NCBI GenBank assembly: GCA_001600615.1
Contig: BCKK01000005.1
Span: 806,001 to 870,000, forward strand
Length of the DNA: 64,000 bases
Direction: 5' to 3'
From: Dioszegia crocea
Taxonomy: Eukaryota; Basidiomycota; Tremellomycetes; Tremellales; Bulleribasidiaceae
Of this stretch, positions 10,400 through 22,382 are shown one piece after another. Below the pieces are notes generated by a model, which saw only the letters and a list, made by a program, of their open reading frames with translations, searched no databases and was not told the DNA's origin. A program made the translations under genes and the position numbers. Each line of letters starts with the position of its first letter. Position 1 is the stretch's first letter.

Positions 10400-13300
10400 C
10401 TACTGCTGTCCCTGAAGATGCCCATCCTGAGTCATGTACATTGGCTGTTGTTGACCGGTAAACATGCCCACAGCCTGGTTGTACGGCACACTACTGTCAG
10501 CGGGTTCCTATCAAAACCTACATTGGCTGGCTCATCATACTCGTTCCCGTATATTCCGGTAGCCACGAATACGGTTGCGCGTACGCGCTGCCACCAGGCT
10601 GCACCACATCGTATTGTCCGAGCATTCTTACATCAGCTACGTTCAATGTCAACTCACTGATCGGTCGATGGCATCAGAGCCGGCGGAACCACTGTCAACA
10701 TGAAGCTCGTGCTGAGTGATTGAAGTTGGCCATCAGTGTCGGTAAACTTTGGTCAGCTACGTCGAGCGTAAACTTACATTAGCCACCACGACGATTTCGG
10801 AAGGCTCGTGGATTTGAGTTGGAACTCCAACAAGCTTGCCCTCTTCCCAACGCATCCAGCTTGGGAGGGTGTCTGCAGGAGATGAGAAGACGGGGTGGAT
10901 GGTTTCTGTAGCTGCTTGAGGATCCCAGATCTTTGGCTCGTATTCGTATCTCTGGTTTAGGTGGCTATCGTCAGCTTGGCCAAAGGCACACTTACGCAAA
11001 GGGGTTGGGGATGCCAATGATCCTCCGCTTGAATGGCCTAAAGACCCATTTCGGCTCGTGCCCCTCTGGCATCTTCTTGGCATCAACATTCCAGATGTGG
11101 TTACCGCGAGACTTGGCCTTCTTGCCATCTGCGTTGAAGCGAGAGATGAGATCTTGTTTCCAAAGGTACGATTTGATCTTTTTGGCCGACATGGTTTCTT
11201 CAGTGATTCCACGGCGAACAAGCTGACGTCAGCTTGGCCTTGAATTCACTCACCTCGTCCGCAAACGAATTGGTAAAAGCCTGAATCCTAAACTTGAATG
11301 GTCGATAGTCTTGAGATTCACCGAGGCGAGCCATTTTCTTTGGCATGAGGACTTGGTGCAGTTTCTCGCCTTTTGCATCTACCATTTCGACTACTTGTCA
11401 GTGGGTTCGGGGAAGAACTTACGATCAGAGCAGACGACATTCAAGAATTCTTCAAATATCCGATCCAGTTGCCTCCTCATATCCTCCGAGATTAGACTCG
11501 CCGTAGTGTCCACAATCGCATTCCCAGCCGAGCTTCTCCTTCGCTTCATCTTTCTCGGCGCCTCGTCCTCCGAGTCATCATCGTCCTCCTCTTCTGGCGA
11601 AGCTGCGCGGGAGTTCCACGCTGACGGCGGGACACTAGAGGTCATCCCCACAAGGCGCTGAGGTCTGGTCATGGACGAGCTGCGGCCTCGATTGACGACC
11701 GGCAGGCCATCCGCTCGAGACTCGCTCACAGCGCGGTCCTGTATGGATGGTCGGCGAGGTGGAGCGAGTAGAGGGACAGAATCGGAGACGGTGCGCGCCA
11801 TGGACGACTCGCCGTTTTGAACCGCCTGAAACCATGGTTGATCTGGCATGGGGTACGCGCGAGGTGAAGTCGGTCGCGAAATGGCAACGTTCGCGAGTGG
11901 TGATGAGACATGGGGGGGATGGCCAATACCGAGTGCTGCGGCAAAGTTGGGTGAGGGTGCGAGGGTAGGCACAGGTGCATGGAGTTGGCTGGGTAGTTGA
12001 TGACCATTGGGGAATGAGTGGGAGTGTACAAGTGGAGGTGGGACAGCGAGCGACATGGTGTCGGGATAACCCGCCGACGCGGGCTCTTCCCGCATTCCAA
12101 AGTTGGAAGTCAGGGAGGTATTGATCATGGGCAGTTGGGATCGCTCGGGATGCATAGCCATTGAGGGTTGCGGCTGCGGAGTAGGCATCGGCTGAGGGAC
12201 CGAAAGCGTTTGAGGCAGTGGCTGATGGGGCATAGCCATCGGCTGAGACATTTGGAAATCCAGCGTTTGCTGAATCGCCGCATGTTGAGCCATCGCCTGT
12301 TGATGTGTCATCAGCATGGGTAGAGAGTGCACCGGTACCGGGCGGGGGACCGTCTGCTGCATTTGTATTGGGGCGGGGTTCATCATCATGGGTGCCGGAG
12401 CGGTACCTTGGAATGGTGATAGGCTCGAGGCGGATTGGGGGGTACCGATCGTTCGCGCACCCAACTCGTTGACCGTTTCAAGCTGATGGGACAGGTCTCC
12501 GAGATTGGCCGAGGCGTCCTCTCCTCGCAGCAGAGCGCTCTTTGCCTCTTGAGCAGAGTTGATCATTCTATCGTCAGCCAAATTCTCACGCAAAACCTAC
12601 TGATCAAATATCTTCAACTGCTCCACCATTGCTTCCGCACCCGTCACTTCGTTGTTCATGGAGAAGCTCGATCGCCTGCTGGAGGGAATGCTCGGAGGAA
12701 GAGTGGCGGACGGGGGATTTTGCGTCGGCGTTGCAAGATCATCCATAGACACTTCGGGTACCGCCGGAGCCAGCGAAAAGTAGCTCGTCTGGGTGGACGG
12801 TGAGAGGATGACTGGAGAAGCGAGTAAAGGAGATTGGGCTGGCGAGGCTTGGATCTGGCTAAAGCCAAGGTGGGAAGGGATCGCTGAAGGAGCGGCGGGA
12901 ATGAGGGGTCCACCGAACTGCTCGTTGAAATACGAGTAGGTGCCGCTGAATGTTGCCCCGCGTTGCCGACCTGGTTGGGCGATGAAGGGAGCCTGACCGG
13001 GCGGGAAGATAGTTCGCACTGGACTACTTGGCTGTGATGCTGGTAGCCTGTAGCCAAATTGGTAGTCCTGAGGAATTGGGGGGATTGGTACCGGTTCTTC
13101 GGCTGACGGTGCCTCGAATTGGAAATATTCCGTGGGAATGGTGTAGTTGTAATTGATGGTATCGGTGAATGGTGCGCTGCTGGATGCTACCGTAGAGGGG
13201 GAGTTGTTCGACTGGTAGGTCGGCAGGTTGTTGATGGAAAGGGAGAGGTTATTGCGGCGGTGAGCGGTGGGCTGGGACAACGCCCTAGCGCGAAATGCTT

Positions 13301-13609
13301 CTGTTGATTCGCCAGTGTCAGATGGCGGGAAGCATTCTCCTCCTTGACTGTCGGTATAAGAGTCGATGCTGACGTTAGCTAGTGTCAACGGAAAACCTAC
13401 GTTGAAGGCGATGGCGGTGTTGAACTGTTGTTCGTGCCCGACCAATAATCCGCCTTGGTCCCAATCGACCCTCCCCGACTTGATGGCACTCCAAACTGAT
13501 ATTGTCCGCTTCCTGGATTGCTGGCAGTTGAAGGGGAGTCGAAGAAGGGTTGACTGGGGTATGGGGGTGGGGTAGACAGATTGACGGTCGAGAGTTGAGG
13601 CTGGGGCAT
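10400..13609 (-). CDS. Fungal conserved Pro/Gln-rich nuclear regulator-like protein, family not recognised
   Basis: Start ATG at 13609 (MPQPQLSTVNL); the stop is at 10400 after HLQGQQ. The first half (about 600 residues) is low-complexity Ser/Pro/Gln/Met, typical of transcription regulators. Then come an acidic patch, a basic KRRRSS patch that could be a nuclear signal, and a compact conserved block of about 250 residues: MRRQLDRIFEEFLNVVCSD, LMPKKMARLGESQDYRPFKF, KIKSYLWKQDLISRFNADG, FRPFKRRIIGIPNPFAYEY, then SWMRWEEGKLVGVPTQIHEP and VVVANFTDTDGQLQSLSTSF. The last two pieces look like a cadherin-like or putative Ig fold (PSWL...G.P pattern). The tail is Gln-rich. Seven or more short introns were read, including a 28-nt one near 10500. 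I cannot name the family; a role in transcription is inference from composition. Confidence 0.72.
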
Positions 13610-15058
13610 CAGCACGAGAAGAAGCCGAGGATATGGTTTAAGCTGTGCTCTGCGCTGAGTCCTTTGGCTCAAAGACCCCTTTGACTCCTTGATGATAGGT
13701 GAAAAGTACTGACCTGGGCCTCAACGATATGTATGATGGGGAATTAGGAAACACGATTGGCTGAGTGAAGCCTGACTTCTTTTGCCACTGTCGCCTTCTC
13801 CGAGATCCAAGGAGGAAGACCGGGGGGAGGGGTGGGGAGGTGCAGTGTGGGTGGGTCGACCGGTGAACCTTGTTCAAGAGGGAGTGTTTCAGGTGAGTCC
13901 AGGGGGGCTAATTCCTTCCTTGACTGATTCCTTCCTTCCCGCAGGCAGCGCCAATGTCGTCCGCAGTCCCCTCCAGTGTCGTCAAGACGGTGTAGATGTC
14001 TGAAACGATGCTTAGTTTCAAGCCCAAGCAACCGGTATAGGCGAATTTTGACCAAAGGCGCGGTCGAGGCGCACGTAAGGTTTCCAAAGATGATGCGAGT
14101 GGGTAGTTGTACGATGGATTCCGTCTATTTTCTAATGGCTATGCTTCGCCATGCACATCCGACCTTGCGGGACACAGAGGGCTTCGGATCCAATTAATTT
14201 TTCGGGGAAGCAAAATTGACCGAGGTTCCGGTGTCGAGATCCGTATAGGTCACTGTTGGCCGTTCAAATTGGGGTATGTTATGGATTGGGAGATAGGAAT
14301 GCGGTAGACGTGAGAAGTATAGTCACCAATCGAGCGGATGTGCTGCGGTAAGGCGGGCCCACAATGGGTCCAGGGTCAAAAGTTCGGGGTATGCCGAGAG
14401 GACAGCTCTAACCCCGGCTCTCGCGGAATGCGGATTGACCGGGTACGGGATCTACGCTTTTTTACGTGGATCGAATTGCTCAAAATTTTGGTAGCAGCGG
14501 GCGCTGTCGGCGTTCGTGGATGCTCGATCGATACTGGAGCTGCTGGCCGTGGAGGGTTAGGCAGAAAAACTTCGATCTGAAGGCCCGAGGAGCCAGCTGG
14601 GGGCAACACGCGGTCACGATGTTCAGGCACGATTGCCCAAAGTGGCAGTTTTTCGCTTCTAGATCTCAATCTGCTCCACAAGACAGTACTCTGGAGCCAA
14701 ACGTCAGATATATATCATCTCCTGGGGCCTGGTATGCGCTTGCGTGTTTGTCAGACCAGATAATCCCGGTCTGTACGAAACGCAAGCATGATGTACCGTG
14801 ACATTTGGAACGTTCACTCGTTGCTCCTATCTGCTACTGAGACTTTTCCGCCATTCAGGCCTTAGACCCTGAGACCCACGAACAGAATAGGAATGTGAAA
14901 TCTCACGAGCTACTAGTGAGGTGACCGTGAATGAGCCGACGCAAGATCCATCGGCAACAAAGCATCCGATTACAGCATCCCACTGGTCATACACCGCGTC
15001 GACGAGAGTCGAGACATGCTCGCTGTCCAAATCGATCCAACGTACTATACATGCCTAC
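13610..15058. other. Long intergenic region, no gene recognised
   Basis: About 1.45 kb between the regulator start (13609) and the GPCR stop (15059), both on the minus strand. It should contain the regulator's promoter and 5' UTR. Open frames up to 111 codons (for example 14466-14801 +) show no motif, no splice structure and no match to neighbours in composition. A long promoter is usual for fungal regulators. Confidence 0.45.
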
Positions 15059-16712
15059 CTATATCCTATCGGGCATCTTTCTTCTTACTTTACGTTTTAC
15101 TATAAACTCTGCCAGGCCCTGTTTGTTAGTGAAGCCTTGGAAGTACTCACATATACAAGGGCGTCTAACACTCCTACCGACAGCGTGAACCAAGCTGACA
15201 GTATGGTCAATACGGGGCTCGGCGTTCCATTGGTCGTCATGTCATAGATTAGTCGCACGAGTGATGCGGAAAATACAATCACGTACTGTCATCAGCAGTG
15301 CAGAGGCAAAAACTCACAGCTAGTGGAAAGTACAACATCAACAAGCTCGCCTGGCGATTGAAATACGCCGCAGCAGATATTTGCCTTCCGCCACTCCCCA
15401 CTCCTTGCTCCGCCTGACCCCGATTTGTAGTCACCTGATACTCCTGAAAGAACTCCCCCAGCGTCTCTCCGTGATTTCCGCCACCATAATCGTCCTGCTC
15501 CTCATCTATCCCTAGACTCTCTATTTGCCCCTTGCCCTCCGACAAAATTGGTGACAACGCGTGCGGTACGATCAGGTCGCTCTGCATAGTAGGCGTGACG
15601 AGTGTTTCCGCGTCACTCCCTCTCTGCTGTGCCCATTCCCGGTCTGTCCCTTTACTGGACACTGATGATCGCGCCTCTAGACTTGGCAGGTCGCCTCGAG
15701 ATCCCGTGGCATCGAAAGTCAGGGATCGGCTGACAAGGAGTCCGCTCGAGCTGGGCTGGGGATCCGGTACTTGTAGCTCATCCTCCCATCTCCGATTTCC
15801 GACCTGGACAAATTCCATCTTCTCCCATGGTGGACGGTCATCCCTGTCCTCGTCTTTTCTTCGGATTCGCTTCGCTAGACGCAGCAGAGCTCCATTGCCT
15901 GCTTCCTTTTCGTGGACTGAGCCTGGTCGACTGACCATCGATGGTACATTGATGGTGTCGGGCCGACGTAAAAAGCGGTAGAGCATGGAGTAGAGAACGG
16001 CGACGGTGAGAAATGTGATGGCGCGAGGGATGAATTGGATGAGATCGCGAGCATCCGGGATGACATCTGCAGAGTCGCCGCCGTAGTAGCATAGATTGCC
16101 GGCCGACATGAAACCGTAGTATCTGTACCAGACTACATTCAGCCATGAAGCTGCTTTGACTTACGGCCAGAGTGCAGAGCCGACACGCCGAGAATTACGG
16201 GGAAGGAGGCCCAGGAATATCGCTCTATGAAGGTGGTCGCCCGGGACAGGGGATATTTCTGCCATCAGCACGACCAATTTGGTACTCACAAGAAGAAGGA
16301 ATGTAGCAATTGCCATCAGCAGTGTCCATAGGTGTTGCGTGAATAGCGCCATCGTGAGCAGGAACCCGAGCGCGTTCTACCCGTCAGCCAGACCCAGAAA
16401 ACGACTTACACATCCTGCGGTGCCAGTGACTAGTGGTTGACCAGCAACATACATCACTTCCGGAGGTAAGACTATTAGCCTGTTTGATTAGCGTAGTCGA
16501 GATTTTACTCACCCCAAGGCAATATCCGACAACACCATCCCCAGCAACAACCGCACTCGTAATTTTCCTCGTCCCTGTAGGAGAAGGGCCACCAACAGGT
16601 ACACGCCGCCAATGATGGTTAGGATCGAGAGGACGGTCGCGCCGATGGCATTAACGCGCGTGTAGTCGAAAGTGGACGACATCGCATTGAGGGATGGAGG
16701 CAAGCTGGCCAA
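15059..16712 (-). CDS. Git3/Gpr1-like G-protein-coupled receptor
   Basis: Seven-span receptor of the fungal glucose/amino-acid-sensing Git3/Gpr1 group, expected in the plasma membrane upstream of G-alpha and cAMP/PKA. Spans visible in order: TVLSILTIIGGVYLLVALLL, RLLLGMVLSDIAL, a stretch with GCNALGFLLTMALFTQHLW, MAIATFLLLVSTKLVVLM, IPRAITFLTVAVLYSMLY, then a hydrophilic third loop of about 190 residues (rich in Ser, Asp and Arg), then LLMLYFPLAYVIVFSASLV and VLTILSAWFTLSVGVLDALVYG. The Cys in TAGCNALGF is a likely disulfide Cys. The short basic tail KRKVRRKMPDRI ends at a stop at 15059. The start could be 16712 or the internal ATG at 16682. Ligand unknown; some Tremellomycete members respond to amino acids, which is family knowledge and not shown here. 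Confidence 0.82.
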
Positions 16713-17255
16713 TTCCAGCTCGTGTTGGGGTGTGTCGGGTGTTTGGCTGTATGTCTCAGCCCTGAGACAGGACTTGTTTCAAGGTGAAATTTGAGGTTTT
16801 CAGAAGCAATGGAAGGAGAAGGAAGGGAGATGATGACATGTGAGAATTTGGTCTAGACGCTATTGATCACCGCTGTTTACGTTGAGCCTGGCCGGCCCTA
16901 CGGTTTCTCTCGTCATTGCTTCCAAAGCGCATTGTTCTTTAGTTAGGGTCTGCATTCGTCCTTGAAGTTGGCTTGTTCCAGCAGAAATCTCCGGCAGACG
17001 GGCGGTCCAGAGCCAGGGCCGCTCCGGTGGCGTTCCAGTGCAGATGGCTCGACCTATATTCGATTACAAGGAGGAAAGATCGTCTGAACCACTGGTGTCC
17101 GTTTACGCAATTTAGGAAGTGCCTGAACTTTTCAGTTCACCCGGGTGGCAAAAGTGCCGCATGCGGTAGTTGTTAGCCCGGCCCGGTCATCGGCCAGCCT
17201 CTCTGAACTTTAACGCGCGAACCTTATTGCCTTATCTATGCAACTATGTACTGCA
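16713..17255. other. Intergenic region upstream of the GPCR gene
   Basis: 543 bp between the GPCR start and the stop of the triple-START gene. It contains the GPCR promoter; no coding exon seen. Confidence 0.4.
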
Positions 17256-20200
17256 TCAAGATCGTCTTGAAACGGCTACTATGAGATCCCTCCCAGGCAA
17301 GATCGTCCACTCCATCACTCTTCGTAGCTCCCTCCATTCTCTTCCCGGTGGTATCTGCATCCCGGCAGGTAGATAAACGACAAAGTCTGCTTCGCCTAGG
17401 AACGACCTGGTGAGAGATCCGATCAGCAAGCAAAGCAGACAAGCTACAAGGGCTAGAGGTAGAGGTATGGCGGTGTTCTGGATTGGTGGATAGGGGGCGA
17501 TTATGGTGGATTGGGCAGGTTCTGATGCGGGCTGGATGGGTTGTTTGGGTGAGGGGATGAGTGCGGTTGGGCGCATGGGGTATTTCCAGAATGTATAGCG
17601 AGAAGCGGACTCTGCCAAGTTTGGGCGGGTGATTTCGGGCGTCTAATCAGCGCAGCATAACCTAGACTTACCTTTTCTGGCTCATTTGTAGTCTCTGTTG
17701 ACTCTGTCGCGATGCTTGTTGTGGTTTCTGCAACTATCGGTAATGGAGCCATGTGTTGCCTGGAAACGGCGAGGGGTTTGTCCAAGTTCACAGAAGGCGT
17801 GTCACGACTGATTAGCCAAGCTCGACCTAAACTCACTTGACTAGTTGTGGCAGTCTCGCCCGGGATGACATTCTCGACCGCTTCTCATCCTCCGGCGCAA
17901 TCTCCACATCTTTGAACCTATACTTGCCCTTCAAATCCGGCTTTGAATGCAGTCTAATCGCAACGACGATCCCGTCTTCGATGAGATCCAGGAGCCAACG
18001 CGGCCGAGGTAGGGGTCCGGTCTTGCCCGTAAGTGGGTCCGAGATCGGAGCCTCATAGCCAGAAGTGGGGAGTGTGATGCGGAGGAGATGTCGCGCGGGG
18101 GCTGTGGGATCGAGAGATGCGGATTGGAGGACGGAGGGAGCGAGGGCGATGATGGAGCATTTGAAAGGTAGGTCAAGGTACGCGCTGGATAATCGGAGGG
18201 GGAGGAGGCCATCGGGCGAGGAGTTTTGGGCGATGGGGAGAGAGACGCCTTTGACTGAAATGTCACATCCAGCCATTCCGCTTCCAATGTCAATCTCGGC
18301 AATGGTGAGATCTTGTTTACCCCGCCGGATGTCCTCGCCGAGATCTATCACGGTAGATCGTCCAGAGTGGAATGACGATTTAGAGTCGTTGTGTCTGAGG
18401 GCTGGGGCCAGGTGTGTATCGCCATCTTTGATGCTGACTGATGTGGGGTGGACCGATACGGAGAGAGAGTACTCCGAGCCGTCGTTGGTTTGGGCGATGC
18501 CAACCCGACTTTTGTCCACCCCCGCCAGACCCCATGGCCCTTGAGACGTGGCATCGGGAACAAAGACGCCCATACTCGGCAAGCGTGCGCGGCTTGGCGT
18601 ACCAAGATACTTTAGAGCCTGCTCGACGACAAGTATCGCCCGAGGCAAAGATGCATTCAGCATGTTGTTTACTGATGTCGGGACATTTCCGCTATAGTCG
18701 ATAGCTCCGACGTACATACAGCGGGTGGAGGGAATGGCATATTGTTCGTGAGAGTAGGGATCGATTGTTTCGACGATCCAGCCCTCAATGATCATATTGC
18801 CGGGTGGAAGGGCTAGGGGGTTGTATTTGGCTGGCTCAGCGTCAACGGTCGCGGGATCGAAGGAGGAGGAGGAGGCGTGGAAGATGGTAGATAAGGCGGG
18901 ATTGGAACCAACCGAGGGGGAAGGGGGAGGTCCGTCAGTCGCCTTGGCGACTATAGTTGCGACGAGGAGACTTCTAGCTTTGAAAAGATAGGTGGTGTGA
19001 GCGGTGATTTGGGATGTGCCAATACCGTGACCGTATGATTGAAGCATCACGGGCTTTTCAAAAGTGTCTGTGCTGCGTAGAGTGGATATCGACGCCGAGA
19101 CCTCCTCCGCGGTGTACCCCTCGATGATCCGCCCGGCGCGATAGACTGGGAATGTATCCGATACATGGGATACGATCCGCTTCTCAATTTTGAGCCCATC
19201 TTTATCGGTGACGGGCTGCCAGCCAAACGGATCTGTCGACTCGCTCTCTCTATCCGCATGCATCCTCGTCAATTGCTTGAGAGCTTGGATTGCAGCGTCG
19301 ATAGGAGTAGCGCCGCTAGCCGGTGTAGGAGCCGGGACAGCCATCGGAGCGATAGCCGCTCGAGTGGTTTCCGCTGCGACATTATAGATCCGAGCGAGGG
19401 GGAGGGCGAAGCGGCTATAGCTGGAGGGGACTATACGGAATGGATCCGCTCGGATACCCGCGGTATGTATATCGAGGTTACTCTGACGTTTCCGTAGAGT
19501 ACCCAACGCAGCAGGCTGGTCCAGCGGCGCCCGAGTCGCCCTTGCCCTCTTTTGCTTCTTCAGCAATTGCACATCCGCCTCGTTCAGATCTTCAATGTCG
19601 ATTTTGACCTTTTGCCCATTCACCGTCAGGGAGGTCTTTGCGCCCGGTGCTGCAGACCCCCGACGGATCGTGATCGCTACTCGTTCCGCTCCGAGTTTGA
19701 CCGGATCGTGCTCGATGGTGAGCCACAACCCGCCTCCGCCGGGCGAGAGACGATGGCGCTTCAGAGCGGATATGACGGTTTGGGGAGGATCGACGACGAG
19801 GATGATACTGCTCGACCACTTTTCCGCATCACACCGGATTTCGCATTCGATATTGCTGATGGGTCGCCGAACGTCTAGCGATTTGAGACTACCGCTGTCG
19901 TCTTTGACTGCGATTGGAAGGGGAAAGGCAGTGTGTGTGCTGGATGAACCAGACCGCCTCACCTCTGCCGACTCGTACTCGAACCGATACGACTCCTTTT
20001 CGAGGTCGTACTTGCACGACACCGCCTTTGCGCCGCCCAGACGCGTCGCCGCTGGGGGTGCCCCGTGTTTGATGGCAAACTCGCCTATCCCCGCCAGCGT
20101 CGACATCATAACCTGGGGGATGGATGACTTATTGGACCATCCCCGAGGATCACTCTGCTCGAGCAGAGTGACCTGTGTTGTATTCGGCGATAAGGATTCG

Positions 20201-22112
20201 ACAGACCAGCCCTGGAGGTCGATTTGGGTCCGGATGACATTCGGGTCGATGCTGGGTGGTATCCGAGGGAAGAGATCGGTATCGTCAACCGAGAAGCCAA
20301 AGACGTGCACCGAGCTTGGGGATTTGTACGTCGTTCGCAGCATCACCGAATCCCTCGCCGCCACGGTCCAAGCGGCTTTGGATTTGGTGTACCATAAATC
20401 GCTCAACTCATTGACATCCTCCAGCATTGTCGCCTCCTCGTGGGATTTATCCCACACCACCCGACTACTCGGATTTGAGATGATGGCGAATAGGTCCCAT
20501 ATACCAACACCCACGAGCACCGCTTCTGCTCGAAAAACAACGAGGGTTTTGTCGATTGAGTTGAGCTGATGTACGGCGACACCGCGATAGTCAAGCACTG
20601 GCCGCCACTTGGGTTCTGGCTCTTGCAATAAAGAGGTGAAGTCTGATCAGCACCGCTTAGGCTCAACTCACAAATGTAATTTCTCTTAATCAACCCCGCG
20701 ATGGACTTTTCCGCCGACAAGCTCCGGCCCCCTTTGCTCTGCGTCGGAGTAGCGCTCTCGAGTGTGCTCATGGTATTGATGGAGATTGCACTCCCGCTCG
20801 CGACTTCGTTCAAGAGGGGCCTTTTCAAAGAGGGCGTCTCCATTGGTTCCACCATCACCGGAATACCGTTGATCCGTACCCCAGAAGAGGCCGATGTGCG
20901 TTCGATCGAAACGCTCACTCGAACCATCTCCTCTCCTTCTGCCAGGGGAGCATGTGCAAAGCGCAACACCAGTCTTTTTGGCAAAGCTTGACCCTGCACA
21001 TTCGCAGGGGCCTGGCCAACGAAGGACGTCCACACCGTCGACGAAGACTCCTCGCCATGTTGGGTTTTGACGTGGATTTGAACATCCCAGGATTGGGTTG
21101 AGGAGACGCCGAATTCCACCTGTCGTCGTAGGTGCTCATTTCCGCCCGTCTCACCAGAGACTATCGCATAGCCCACCGAAAGAGTCACTCGTGAGGTGTC
21201 GTATCCGACCGCGCCGATACTGACGTCTGGGCCGTAGCTCCGCAGTACCGGCACCTTTTCGCTTCCACTTCGGACATAGTCCACAAGGCCCACAACCACT
21301 GAAGGCAGATGTTGAGGTACCCCACCGCCGACCGCCCACGACCCCTTGGGGTCCCAGGACCACATACAGGTGATTCGTGCTCTCCCAGGCGGGACATCCT
21401 GCCCCGGTCCCGGTAATTGGATACACCACGCAAGCAGGGCGACATGTGCTCGGACGTGCGGAGGGGATGGACGAAGATAGGGTGGCTCGTTTCGTGTACG
21501 AGGAACTGATGTGGAGATGTCGATGAGGGTATAGGGGTCGATGAAGGTCTTGCCGAGCGTTACTGTATCGCGGGGGCTATAATCAGCTTGGTCAACTCTG
21601 AGCCCACCTTGATGGCCAACCCAGCCGATAATTCGTCTTGGCCACTCGTGTGTGAGCATCAAGCAGATCCAGCGTTGCAGCTTCTTCCACCATGCGATCC
21701 CCTGATATCAGCCAAGGCCAATACCCAACTCACACAAGGGCCTTGTTTCGGGGGTTGCCAAACATCCCCTGAAAGTATCCACACTGACATCCGACCCACA
21801 GTCCAGCTCAGCCACTGCTCTAAACACCTCGCCCGTCTTTCCCTTTCTGCGAGACACATGCACGTCCGTCGCCGACAAGCCGCCCAGACCCTTGCCCCTG
21901 CATGAACTAGCGTCCGAGTCCCGAGCTACAGTCGAAGCGGTCAATGGGAGGACTTGGACGGGCTGCCATGATGATGACGAGGAGGAGGCGATCAAAGCTT
22001 TGCAGTAGGCGAGCGAGGAGTTGAGAGCTTCGGCCCAAGCTGCGCCAAGTCTGAGTTAGCGATGTTGACAGGGCACATACCTACTACCGTCATCTAGGAT
22101 TTCGAGGGGCAT
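17256..22112 (-). CDS. Triple START-domain, tail-anchored lipid-transfer-like protein
   Basis: Start ATG 22112 (MPLEILDDG); stop 17256; about 1,570 residues in seven exons. Three START-like folds are readable. START I (residues about 10-290) has RPLWDRMVEEA, RDTVTLGKTF and ITCMWSWDPKGSWAVGGGVP. START II (about 460-690) has WDLFAIISNPSSRVVWDKSH, DSVMLRTTYKSPSSVHVFG and LLEQSDPRGWSNKSSIP. START III (about 920-1170) opens with FGWQPVTDKDGLKIEKRI and contains GWIVETIDPYSHEQYAIPST, then GAIDYSGNVPTSVNNMLNAS. Each ends with the amphipathic helix expected of START domains. Near the C-terminus, LPLALVACLLCLLIGSLT is a single membrane span, followed by about 60 residues. Known: START domains bind sterols, phospholipids or ceramides. 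Inference: a membrane-tethered lipid carrier or sensor at an organelle contact. The head-to-head neighbour is DOP1, 270 bp away, which acts at Golgi/endosomal membranes. Confidence 0.8.
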
Positions 22113-22382
22113 TTCGCCAAGGCATGGGAGCGGTTTTCGTGATTTATGGCAATCCTGGACACCAGCCAAGCCCTTCACAGTACCAGTCTATGGATGACAG
22201 CGCTATAGGTTGAGAGTACCGTAGATATATAGATGGGACGAGCGGCAAGTGAGCGTTGTGTCATGGGTGTCACGTGAAGTCACCTTGTTGACTTTGGCCC
22301 AAGATCACTATCTTTGCCTCTTTGCCTCATAGAGCCCCGCTAGAGGGCCAGACGGACGAAGATATCACCGACTCCGCCGCTC
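22113..22382. promoter_or_regulatory. Shared divergent promoter of triple-START and DOP1 genes
   Basis: 270 bp between two start codons facing apart. Contains a TATA-like gtagatatatag near 22221-22232. Inference: bidirectional promoter; no specific factor site identified. Confidence 0.45.

Noticed and set aside
14466..14801. 111-codon plus-strand ORF as a gene
   Set aside because: No start context, motif or splice structure; composition like the rest of the intergenic DNA.
15532..15981. 149-codon plus-strand frame
   Set aside because: Antisense to the GPCR third-loop exon, which connects properly to membrane spans on both sides.
19595..20569. 324-codon open frame on the plus strand
   Set aside because: It lies antisense to the START II/III exon, which has clear domain motifs; the plus frame shows no motif and arises from codon bias of the real gene.
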